From Apostichopus japonicus (taxonomy: Eukaryota; Echinodermata; Holothuroidea; Aspidochirotida; Stichopodidae): a stretch of 64,000 bases of DNA. Position numbers and translations under genes: made by a program. The stretch is from positions 15,847,213-15,911,212 of the forward strand of contig NC_092574.1 of NCBI RefSeq assembly GCF_037975245.1. The letters are read 5' to 3'. Under the pieces are notes generated by a model, which searched no databases, had not been told where the DNA came from, and saw nothing but the letters and a program-made list of their open reading frames with translations. Below are positions 31,840 to 44,100 of the stretch, one piece after another. The first letter of the stretch is position 1. Each line of letters begins with the position of its first letter.

Positions 31840-33575
31840 ATTGTAAATGGAAACAGTCCGATGTTGCTAAAAAATCAAACAATGACTTCAGGCAGAATTT
31901 TAGACTTGATATGTGTCATAGCCCTTTCAAAAACAAAACACTTGTTTCTAAGATAGCTACCTTTAACGCAAGGGGGGTTTCAGGAATGCTCCTTTAAGGC
32001 TAAATTGATGATGACTTCGGCTCTTCAGTGCAGGCATTTAATTTTAATGTTAATACATTGTTTATATATTATAAAAACTCAACCAACACATATTCTTTCA
32101 ACTTCATATAAACAACAGAACACCTTTGGATGACTTACAACACCGTTTGTGCTTGACAAATTTGTAATAAATCATCAACATGTCTTTTGAGACCATAAAT
32201 GTCTTATGTTTTACCATTTTAGTTTGGTGTTGCATCTGAGGATATGACTTTACTGGTATGTGTATTAGACCATTCATAAAGTTGATAAAGTCACTCGAAT
32301 TGATTTTGTGCATAAAGTCATTCTTATACAGGAATAACATAACAGTAATGAAAATGTTCCCATAAATAATACTTGAATTTGTGGAACGGAATGCATAAAT
32401 AATCCATTTTGGCGGAAAGTTCCCTCGAAGTGTGTATTCGCCCCCCCCCCCCTGTCTTCCTGCCAAACCTTCAGTAGTTTACGAAAGAGGAGACACGCTG
32501 TCTTCCCTGAGAAATACTAACTCTATGTTCTAACGGAACCTATATAAACAGGGTAGTACATTCACCAGTTTTCAATGGGGTGTAGAGTGACTTCGAGACC
32601 GATTAGCTTTTTAGAGACCGATTTCACTGACTTCCCGAGCCACATACTAAAAGAAAACCAACAAAAACGGCAATCATATATGTTATAATTAATTAATACT
32701 CCAGACTGCTATTGGTTGGGAGTACCAAGCGCGTATAGCCAACCCTTCGTGGCGTGAGGGGAAAAGCCAATTTTTTGTCAAAATTTAACGACGTTAACGC
32801 TTGCATTGAAGTAACTTTTCGTGACACCGTATAGAGAGAGGGGTCTCAAAACTTCTCTTACGTTTGGTCCGTTCTGAGAGGGTGGCCGTTGAGAAAATTT
32901 TTTGCTGACGTCCGTTCTGGGGAGAAACTTTGTTTGGCTATGAGTGCTAGATGCAAAACGGGTGCTTCTGCCGTTTCCATCATTTTAACAACATTTCCTG
33001 TATAGATTTTGTGTCCTTGTATTATCATAAACTGTAAACCAGTTGGACTGAGAAGATGTTGAGGTGGAGGAGACACGTGTTCACATACTTCCATTGGCTA
33101 TGTCCCTTTATTTTTTAGTTTATCTCATACTGTATCACTAAATGGACCTAAATGGAGATGCTGTGTATTTATTTTATTTTATTTCTCCTTTATTTGTATT
33201 TTCTTTGTTTTTTTTCTTTGGCCAATTTCGTGCCAGTTTCTTCCCCGAAAATTTCTATGGGGGCACTTTGACCCAACCCTAACAACCCACCCACCTCCTC
33301 TGGCTACGCCACAAGGGATTGCAGTTGGAGAGGCATAGTCCGTTCCGGAGCTGCAGCATTTAGCAAAACTTATTCGGGAAGTTCATTGATTACTCTAAAT
33401 TACTATGGAATTCCAGAGCCCCAATCCTGTCGGGGAGGGGATCCCTGAAACTTCAGCCTTCTCTCAGACCTCGCGAGTTTAGGCTATAGCACGAAAATAC
33501 AGGTGAGAGAGGAATTCAGTTGCTACGAGGTGTATTCCCCAACCCCCCCAACCCCCCTCCCACCGGAAGCTTTAG
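31840..33575. other. Intergenic, no gene recognised
   Basis: AT-rich to mixed sequence between the lectin cluster and the next mobile element. Open frames at 32104-32466 and 32858-33094 on the - strand have no recognised domain. Confidence 0.5.
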
Positions 33576-33583
33576 ACTATGGT

Positions 33584-34588
33584 CATAGGCGTAGGAGGCG
33601 GGGGGCTGGGGGCTGCAGCCCCCCAAACATATTTTTTGGTGAAAATTCGGGCAATATGCTGAGCATTTTTCGGGCACCTACTGGAAGAAGAATAATTTGC
33701 AGTGTGTTTTTTATTTTTTTGGGGGGTGAAAATTCGGGCAATATGCTGAGAATTTTCGGGCATCTACTGAAAGAATAATAACTTGCAATGTGTTTTTCAA
33801 ATTTTTGGTGAAAATTCGGGCAATATGCTGAGAATTTTTCGGGCACCTACCAGTGGCGGAGCGTCCAGACAGTCAGAGGGGGCGGATGCCCCCCTGACGG
33901 TCTCAAATGGACTGCTGGCGCCCTTTTCAGTTTTTTACCATTCTTTACTTATTCGCGATTATTGACTTTATTATTGCGCTCTCAAATACCTATTGACATT
34001 TGTCACATTTTGTTAGTGCAATTTTCTGACAAATGGCGATGACACTTATTTATTCTTCGTTTATCTGCAAATTGGCAAGACCTGGAAAGGGTCATTTCCG
34101 GCGATCTAGGGAGTATCTTTACTCAAAAAATTTCTGTACGCTCCGCGCCAACCTGTGGTGGCGCTCCGCTTAGATAGTGTCCAGAGCCTTCTCTATATAA
34201 GGCTCTGATAGTGTCGAAAGCGCCCTAACAGACCATTCTCTCCCCTTGACCAATACCCCTATAGCTCCGCCACTGGCACCTACTGAAAGAAGAAGAATTT
34301 GCAATGTATTTTTCAATGGTTAAACTCATATAATTATTATTATTATTATTATCATGATTGTTGTAACGACTTCCCCAATAATTATAACCAATATGGAAGG
34401 GTAATGACACGAAAAATGATTGTATGTTATTGGCATGCGATGTAATAACCGATGAATGCCTATATGATATGCACATTAACATGTGGAACGCACGCCGAGC
34501 GCGCGAAAAATTTGGGTAATATTTTTCGGGCAAGTCGTTACAGCCCCCCCCCCCCCCCCCCAAATCAAATGAGGCTCCTACGCCTACG
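33584..34588. mobile_element. hAT-like element with internal tandem repeat, 1005 bp
   Basis: Ends CATAGGCGTAGGAGGC and GGCTCCTACGCCTACG are inverted; ACTATGGT is duplicated exactly at 33576-33583 and 34589-34596. Internally a unit of about 75-85 bp starting GGTGAAAATTCGGGCAATAT is present three times (about 33640, 33727, 33807), whereas the relative at 24014-24407 has one. The third unit is split by the nested element 33851-34275. Confidence 0.9.
33851..34275. mobile_element. Nested hAT-like non-autonomous element, 425 bp
   Basis: Ends CAGTGGCGGAGCGTCC and GCTCCGCCACTG are inverted repeats, with 8-bp duplication GCACCTAC at 33843-33850 and 34276-34283. The uninterrupted target GCACCTACTG is seen in sister repeat units at 24108 and 33675. 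It is the same family as 21233-21608 and contains the dispersed GGCGCT repeat at 34083-34180. Confidence 0.92.
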
Positions 34589-35074
34589 ACTATGGTCATA
34601 TTTTTGTACTCTCGTAGCGACGTATACAAACAAATACCAGAAAAAGGAAGTACAGTTCTTTGGAATGTATTCCAAGGGCTCATAGAATTCCTGGGGATAT
34701 CAGTCGCGGCGTTTGCAGATCATTTTTTCTTGGTATGCAATTGTAAACCATCCGGCAGAATCATCTTAAAACGCGTCACGGTCTGCTTCTTAATTTAACA
34801 GAAAGTAATGCGACCTCACACTGTGTCAAGCAATACCAGAAAATGTAGATACCTATGTATTTAGAGAAAGGCGCTGACAATAACGTAATACTCCATAAAC
34901 AAGAACTTTGAGAATCACGAATATTTATAATTTTTAGTATATAGCAACTGATATTGCGAATTACATGCTACATTTAAAGTATTTATTTTGTTCACTGAAA
35001 GATGCTTAAAACTGATACATATTTTTCAATATTTTGTTTCATATTGAAATGCCACCTGGTCACATTTCAAGAAA

Positions 35075-35139
35075 ATGGCCGCTAATACTGTGGCGGAAAG
35101 CCTTGTGAGAAGCTGGGAAAAACACGGAAAATCTGACTT
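35075..35139 (+). CDS. THOC2: THOC2 exon 1
   Basis: Start ATG in the context GAAAATGGCC; residues 1-21 plus two bases, WEKHGKSD aligning with the vertebrate WEKSGR region. Donor gtaagt. Followed by the longest intron (7.7 kb). Confidence 0.85.
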
Positions 35140-38100
35140 GTAAGTTTGTATTACACAGAACTTTTGAATGTTTCGTTAATTTGACATCTAATGGAAGTTC
35201 CATTCGTTGCTGTTCTTTAGTTTTCGTTTACCAGAATGAAGAATTTGATCATCGTAAATCGTTCCGAAATACAAGTCAGTGCTGCCGATGGGTAAAAAAT
35301 TGACGGTTTGTATAATTGCTGCGTCGTATCCTAATATGCTGCTCGACAACGGTTCAGGTTAACACTAGGCGGCGAGTTTGTGTTAACGCGATATGTCTGA
35401 CTGAGGTCGAGACTGAGGTTCGGAATGCAGACCCTGTCACGAAGAGATAAAAGTTGTAGCTGAATCTGGTGTTGAATGTCTAATCTACGAAGAAGAATTT
35501 GCACGTGTTAAGTTTTGCAGAAAAGATTGCTAAGTCAAGTATCGAAGGCGTTGGTGCTGCTTCAAGTTTTGGCAAAGCCTGCAGTATGGCTAGGCTGGCC
35601 TTAGGCTAAATGCTAAGTAAGTTAAGCCTAACTTACTTAGGCCAGGGCATCGGCTGGTAATGGCCCAAATAGTTTTCGAATGTAATATTTGAAGTCACAA
35701 TCACATGTTCACATAAGGAAGTCACAATCTACTGTATGTCAAGAAGGCATGCAACACAGGATTGGTCTATCACGCTGCATCAGATTGGAGTGAAAGCAGC
35801 GTCGACAACAAGCTTCATCAGATATGGACTCTACCAGGTTCCACACTGTCAGAGCGAAAGCAAAGGAGTCTCTCAGCTACATCATGATTGTGCAGTACTT
35901 ATTCAGCACTTTCAAATCCATCTCACTGTAGATGTCCAGGGATTCTGAACTTCACATTATGATTTTCCATCAACTACTTTTCTGACCATGTGTGGGTGAA
36001 TTTTGAACAGACTTTAAGATCTGGATGATTATGATGGCGAGGATCATGTGTGATATTCGGGTCTACTCAACAGCTTTCCAACAAAGGGAGTTTACAATGA
36101 TCAAGCATAATAAACTGGCAGATATGCAGTCAAGATTACTTTGTAAGGTATATGGATGGAGCATTAATGTATGGTGGTACTCACAAGAGGAACTTTTGGA
36201 TGAACTCTTCTTTACCCTCTTGTTTGCCCTTTGGACTTGGAACAGCTAAACAGACTTTATTAAGATGCCTCTCACAGGTGAAATACCAGTATCCTTGTCA
36301 CTGTTACTTCAACATACTATGTATAAGAATCTCATCAAGTTTAAGGCTATCACCTCTTTCTGTGCCGAAAAATGCAACACTGTCTAAACAGTAGCTCTTT
36401 CATTTGTGATGTCCTTTACATTGCACTGGCAATAAGTTACATAACTAACCAGGATGACTCCCTAGGCCAGTGGTTCCCTTGGCGATGGTGGAATTCGAAG
36501 GGTGTCTATTTCAGAAATGTGAAGAAGAAGAATTTGGGGACTGACTGGATATCCGTTATGAGACAAAATCAACAGGAACATTTAAAGCGATCTGCATAAT
36601 TTCTTGCATGGAATTCTGTTAAGGACACAAATGGCTTAGTTTTTGACATAGTTAACTTGATATATTGGTACATGTGCACACAGGACATACTAATAGACTT
36701 GTGTTTCTGTTATCGAAATGAAACTTAGGAATCAGAAAGTTACTTTAAACTCCTCCATCTTTGCTCTTCTGCGAAGGACTCCATGGCGAACTGGGATTGC
36801 TATATTGGGCCAACTTGGAATAGATGCAACTGGATCCCATATCAAGAATACATGTGGAAGAAAGCTATCAGCTCTCATATGTGGGTTTAGTGCAGCTACA
36901 ATGACAGCAGCTCTCATATGTGGGTTTAGTGCAGCTACAATAAGAGATGCAGATTAGTTCTCCAGGAATGCAGTTAACGTATATTGCAGCTCTGTGCAAC
37001 TGTTCAAGTGTGTTTCACTTTCACAAATGGTTTAAGGAATAAACCAAGCATTTCTTGGATACTTTTAGTTGCATTTTAATATCTATTTTCTTACATTGTG
37101 AAGGTTGCCAAGGATACAGCATTTACATAGTGTACTATAAAGTTGATATCCTGATGGAACAAATGATGGTGGGAACTTGTGAGCCTATGAATTGCTAGGA
37201 ACTGGAATGATGGAAATATCTTGACTTCACATCTGGAAGACAACTTTCACCTTAAACACTCAACGCTGTTTTGAGCACGTAGCAAAGTATACCATTTCTG
37301 TTGGATCCTCAGTGTAGTATAGTACTGTATCTTGTTCAGATATCCTGTTTCTTGATTAATAGAATAGCTGTTCTATAAATAGCATTGCACAACACAATTT
37401 TTTTGGGGTATATATAGAAATGAAAGAGTATAAAATGAATCAAGGGTATTTTACTTCGACTCGAGCATATTTTGCTTGTTTGTTTGTTCTTTTTGCTCTG
37501 TTCTCATGGTTTCTGTTTATTTAGTGGTTGTTTTACACCTTAAAAATTGTCAGGAGTGTTTTTTGGCCCAAGGCTGTACTGTATCTAGTAGTTGTCATCT
37601 TCCCCTACTAGGCTACATACTGTACATAGTGAAAGGAACAGTAGTATTAGATACACAGATCGTGTATATATATATATGTGTGCTTGTTTAACAAACCTTA
37701 TTCCATCCAGCAGTCTCTATACGGACGTGTCACTTTAGTAGCATAGATTTGTATTATAGTCCAGGAGAAGACCATGGCCAATCAATCATCTTAGCAAAAT
37801 GCCAAATCAAGACATATTGCATTTGCAGTGAACAAACCGCAAAGTGTTATTGCAGTTATGTACTCGGGCTGCCAGCTGTGATTTAACAATCTTTCTCATT
37901 GTGGAGTATGAATGCCTTGTATTCATGTTTGTGTTGATCTCTAATTGGAACTTAAGGTGTCTACGGTCTACCTTTAAACAAAAGAATGGAATGGAAGACT
38001 GGATTTTGCTTTTAAAATTCTATTTACTGTAATAACCATGAAGAGTCAATAAGAGATGATAACTATGTGACATGAATGACATACTGTAGGCTTTGGTACA

Positions 38101-41100
38101 GTAAATCAGCTTGTTTTAAGAGAACAAGTTTGTTAGTACTGTACTGTCTGTACACACTACATAGTGTTATCAAATATGGACCTTCCATTAGGTCATATGT
38201 TGGTCTACTACTCTTCCTTCAAAAGAATTGTTTTCAACTTCATACTCAGAAATTGGTGTTAAATATAATCAATGAGTCAGATTGTAAGGTAACCTTTATC
38301 CTTAGGTAGAGATCTGCACCACCGCATGATAACCTACTGTAAATATATCTTGACTGTACAGGATGGTTCTGCTTAATGTTACATTGTATTTACTCTTAAA
38401 TACAGTAGTATTGTGATTGACGAATAGATAGTACTAGTCCAGTCCCTTGTGAAATACATATTTAAAGTAACTGTTGATCTACCACTGTTGTTATTGCTTT
38501 CGAAGTTACTATTGACAATACTTCAGGTGATAAGTAACCTTATATTTGTACAGTTGAGGTATATTGGAAGAAGGGGAAGGGGGAAGGGGGGTTTCCATCA
38601 GGTATGTAACTTTGTAGTAAATGTACATTATTGTAAAATAAATTCAGTGAGTAGATTAGAATAGAGTAATTAATTTACACTGTTGAAATTGAGTGTTCAA
38701 TTTACAATGGGGAATGTTAAATACAGCCATTAATGGGGTGGTTAGTGATTAGTAGTAAACAACACACTGTAAAATGTGTACATGTGCATTATAATCCAGA
38801 AGTTTAGAATGGTCTTATATGGCATTATCATAGGTTGGTTACTGTACATTTTCCATATTCTGTTTTGATATGCACAGTATTGAAGTTTGGAAAAGAAATC
38901 TACTGTACCTGTGGAATTACTTAGTATCACTGTGGATGAAGTTAATCATTTTGAGAAGCAGTTATGCTTTCTAATATAATGTTTTTAGGTTTTGTAAAGT
39001 ACAGTTCTGAAAGCTACTGTACGTACATTCTAGGCTTTGTTGCTATAAGTAGTTCATAGATGATTAAATCCAAGTTCTTCAGGTATGACTGTGTAAGATT
39101 GATCAGATGCAGACCACCAACCAGAATTTTAATCCATTGTGCATATAAAACAGGGTTTCCCCTGGTGTTTATTTTTGAGGTGACCGCTCTCTGTGTTTTT
39201 GCGACCGTCTCGCAATATATTACCAGTTATCAGTTACTGCCACTAAAAGTTGGGTGTCTCACATGCAATTTAGTAGAACAGTATTTAGCAGTACAGTAGT
39301 AACTACTCAGTATTATTTAGTGTTATGAGTAGAATAAAGTCGCAGGGAATGCAAAGGTTGAAAAGTGCACTGAGTAAGACTATATTAAGTGAAATAAGCT
39401 GTTCTGTTGCCCCATCAAAGAAACACCATTCTGCTGTTATTTACAGGGGAAGAACGGGTTAATTCCTAAACTGGGTGAACCCATCAAAATAATTCAGCTT
39501 TGAAAATATTTAGCTGTTATTATTAGGAATTATTATAAGATGTAAGGTTGATTCATCTTTCTGTAACAACACATTCAAGATGGGCCACTGTCATATCATA
39601 TATCTGTTGCTAGGCTCCATTCACATAGAGTACCTTGGGCATTGGGATCGTTCATCTTTTAACTAATAAATTAAATGATAGATCCTTGTGAACAACCAAA
39701 GGAAATTTACAATGTCACTTTTTACTTTACAAGCATCAGCAGAAGGAATCAAATTTTAGTCTTGAGAGTCAAAATTCAACTGGATACCGTGCAGTTCACT
39801 TCTCCAATATGACCAAGTCGTAATGAATTGGTCATAACTTCCCATTATTTTTGTGTTTAGCCGAGATGAACATCTAGGCACTGTACAATGTCACTTTTCA
39901 CCTTACGGGCATCAGCAGAATGATTCAAAGTGTAATTTTGAGAGTCTAGTTGGACTGGATACTGTTCAGTTCTCCAATACGACCAAGTTTTGATGAATAG
40001 TACTGTGGTTTCTAACTTACTACAATATTGCTTTTGTGTTAAGTAGATATGAACACAGATTTCAAGGACACGTACTGATAGGTATTTTTGTACTGAGCAT
40101 GAGTATATGAATATGTATTTCTCTTCTTTCCTCCCATTGAATTTAGCCATACTGATTACTGTAGGCCTCCTCCTTGTGCTTTTATACTGTATGTTATACT
40201 TTCTGCAGTTCTGTGTTGATCCCTACAATGCCATGCATGTAATTATATAATCACCAGAAATAACATGCAGTACAGTAGTAGTTTGTGATACCACTGTACA
40301 TGTGGTAGATTGTAAAGAAGTGTTTGTACAATATCACACAAACTTCCTACAACATGTCAAAACCTCATCATGTTCTTTCTTTATGATGATTTTAACTTAG
40401 CTGTCAAGAGTTAGGCACATGTGCAATAGATTAAATAGGAATCAGAACAGCTCCATGACTTATTGTTCCATCTTCCAAGCCAGATGAGAACATGGCAATC
40501 TTTTTCGTGGTGGGAGAGGGACGGGGACCATCGTCTGTGCTTTTCATTGTGAAGACCTTTCTGATCATGGATTTCAAAGAAATGTTTACATTGCATTGTT
40601 GAGATATTCCTGGCAAGGATTCCTACCAGACCACGTTTTTGATAAAGTGATGCAGTCAACGGAACTTTCCTTGTCTGAAAATTAATTAATTGTATTAAAT
40701 TTATTAAATCTTGGTGGCCTCATGCAAGCTCTCCTCAGTCAATTAACTGCATAGTCTGGTAGTTCAATTGGCGATTCCCCTATGGATACATGATTTCCTT
40801 GGTTTCATATAGCAAAGTGCACTGTGGAAATTGTGATACTTAAAATTATTATTCCTTATTGCAAGACTTAGCCAAGTTGTAACCAATTGGCCAGACTTGA
40901 CCATGTTTCACCAAAGAATCATGCAAAAGTTCTTTATTTATTTTTTTAAAATAAAGTAGCGAAGAGAACACCGGTTTTCTTCATCATTCTCATGATGTTA
41001 CCTCTTCAGTTCGTTTCAATTTCTTTTTTTCCACTCTGGATGGGAGAGTCAGTTAATATACCTCAAAGTGCAATAAATATCGATGCAAATAATTTTTATA

Positions 41101-44100
41101 ACAAATATATATATATAAAACAAAGAATTAATGTTTATAACAACAAATATGATACTTTTATTGAGAAAATAAATGAGTTTGAAGCAATGCATCTTTGAGT
41201 TTTCTTTTTTGCTCCATTTGTTCTTTGTGACTTATTTATACAATGACGTCTAACCTACACTACAGTAACTTAAGTGTATTATGGATGCCAGCCATTTCTC
41301 AAGTCAAGGGGAAATTCAAGTTACCATATGCTGAGTCCAACCTGACCAAATGAATGTCCTAAAAGTTAAAACTGTTACTGAAATGTTCTAACTCCCTATA
41401 GGTTCTCAATAAGTGTCTGCAGGCCAAATCTCGGTGTACAAAAGGTTTTAACCTGACCAACCATTAAACAATCAACCCACATTTTGCACTTATTGTAGTA
41501 GCGGACCTTAAGGCTGTGTGCTAGAGTAATGTTGTCGGTCTTCCCTACACATAATTCAATCTAAGTGTAGTGAGATGTTGATGCTGTGTCTGGCACTCTG
41601 CAGCCAACCAATGTTTTTCTCTGGCCCTCCTGGATATTGAGAACCCTCCCCTAGTACCACATGTATGTCTATATTGTGGTTGTAATTTGGCAATTAACTC
41701 TTAATTTCACTTTTCTTTGAAATCAACCCAAGTTCTCTTTCCATTTATATTTTCATTGCTGTGACTGCAATCAGCTACGAAATGTCTCATCTCTTGTAGC
41801 AAAGACTGCATTTTTGTTCCTTTTTTCCCTCTCTCCTGGTAGGGTAAGGGGTGTGCATTTCCCTTAAAAAGTACTACCGGAGCTGTGACCAAACTGATGC
41901 CCTTGCAGACCTCATTGCACTATACCATTTTAATTTTGAATAATACATTTCAAATTTTTAATCATCGTATGATTATGGGGTTTATAAAGAAACCAAACCC
42001 TGCAGATTGTCCCATGACTTTTACCTTAAATACTCAAATCAGGTGAATAATCAGTACAGGATATCAGCAAAAAATGCCATGGGCAAGCTTTGAAGAGAAA
42101 CAATGTTGATTTTTATGTGTGTTGTTATGGTAAATATTCCTTCTGAAGTAATGTTTTACTAACTTTTGTTTAAATAACTTTTGAATAATCAGTACAGATG
42201 TCACCAAAAATGTGTTAATAGTATTTTTCATATATGGCCTAAAAAGACCAAGGGAAGCCATGTGCAAGCTTTAAAGAGAAACAATGTTAATTCTGATGTG
42301 TGTTTTGTACTAAGCTATGGTAAAATTCCTTTCTGAAGTCGTATTTTACAAACGTTTGTTTTGGTCAACGAGTTCACCAACCCCTATAGACCCATCCCAA
42401 ATACAATTGCAATTTATTTGTACCAAGATGCACTTATATTTCTTTCACCCAATAAAGGGTAATTACAAAGCAAGTTGAACATAAGTCAATTCCATATGAT
42501 TCTGAACATTTCAATGTTCAGACACATTCCTCATTTTGTAGGTAACAATGTGTCAAATGCAAATTGGAAAAATGGCAAAGGTTTGACTATTAATGCATTT
42601 ACCAGTTATCAGGCTAATAAACTATAATCGTTTACAGATTGCAGTTTTGACTGTCACAGAGCGACGGTTGCCAAAAGCTACTTCTGTATGATTTGTGAGT
42701 GAGGTGGCAGTGAGTGTTTCATGTGTGTCACTTCAACTGAAACCTTATGATGAGGTTGAAGTTCACATTTAATATTAGGTGTCTCTTTACACCCTCCATC
42801 ACCTCCCCCTTCCCTCTGTCTTTACAGCGTCAAGTTATGCCGGACACAGATTTCAGCCATCACAGAGAAAAACCCTGATGTTCTTGGACCTGACCAAGAT
42901 GGTATATTATATATGCTTGTTTTTCAAATTTCTCATGATTTTCAGTTGTACATCCTTGTTGCTAAAACATTCTTGCATCCCTGATGCAACTTTCCTTGAT
43001 ACACAGTGGGTTGAATGCAATCTTGAAAAAACCTAGACATAGTTCTGAATTTGAAATCTTCAAATGCAAACAATCCTGAAGTAATGCAAAATGAGTTTTT
43101 CACCATAAAAGTTACAAACTTCAAGGACATTTTAAATTTGGAAAATTGTCAGCATTATTTGGATGAAATCGACATGAATTATGATGGGTGTGATTTGTAG
43201 TTACACATTCACAAATTTGCATGTGTGAGGTGAAGGATTGCTCTCCCTACACACATCATCAGTGAAACTTGTGTGAAAGTTGTAATGTTCACCACCTGTT
43301 TTCATTAAATGCAAATTTGTGGGCAGATTTGCCTTCTATAACTGTAAATAGTTAATTCACACCCAAGGTTTTTGTTGATTTCTTTTGCAATAATTTTTTT
43401 TCCGTCTATTTCAGGATTAAATCAACTTTTGTACAGCCTTTTACATCATTTTTTAGACGGTCACCTTAAACTGGATCAGACAGTATCAGGTTTACATAAT
43501 GCTGCAGTAAGTTGATATATATATATGTTTGCTGACTACTTTGTAGAGGCCTTTTCATGTTAGTGATGAAATTATCTCTCATGTTAAAAGATGATGCCCC
43601 AGTGTATTTTACATACAGTGTATTCCACACTGCTTGCTGTACACCTCTAATGAAACTCATTATTTGAATAATGAATTTTCACTTCTTGTAATCTACCCAT
43701 TTCTCTGTCTCACACCTGTATCCAAGACTATCTTATTCCATTGATAGAAAGCTTGGTGCTCACCATTAACATTATATATACATGTCTTTTGAGATAATAT
43801 TTACACACAACTTATAGACCCCTTTTATTAAAGCAATCTGGGCTTTATACTGTTTGACATTAATGTTTATAATATATCCTTTGATGACCACATAAACAGG
43901 CATGCTACACCCTAGGCCCAACATCTTGGTCACCCCTCCCACCCCCCCCCCCCCATCTGTCATCCTTTCCATCATGCTTGTAACATCCAGAAGGAAGGAA
44001 TTTTAAGTCTTTTTTTGCAGCCCAAAATTTAACGTGACAAGAGTTGGCACATGAAAAACTTTTAACGACTCGCATTTAAAACATTGCTTCCTTCGTCTCT

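Larger units (their letters stand above)
35140..42827. other. THOC2 intron 1 (7.7 kb)
   Basis: No second gene recognised. Stretches at 35.7-37.0 kb have less AT bias and short open frames but no domain. A 31-33 bp direct repeat (GCTCTCATATGTGGGTTTAG) lies at 36870-36940. The first-intron position makes regulatory content likely, but none is identified. Confidence 0.6.

Noticed and set aside
32858-33094. 78-residue - strand frame
   Set aside because: Composition is plausible but no domain, splice partner or conserved motif was recognised.
35736-36960. Cluster of short + strand frames in THOC2 intron 1
   Set aside because: Frames are short, unlinked by good splice sites, and show no domain; could be a non-coding transcript or old repeat, but the sequence does not support a gene.
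40411-40659. - strand frame with [11 protein letters not shown], overlapped by a second frame with [20 protein letters not shown]
   Set aside because: Looks mildly coding and has an acceptor-like TTTTCAG upstream, but the plausible parts lie in two frames and match no family that I recognise; at best an unassigned pseudogene fragment.
43490-43491. Early GT as donor of THOC2 exon 3
   Set aside because: It would leave phase 1 and make exon 4 read out of the conserved frame; the gtaagt at 43507 restores [13 protein letters not shown].
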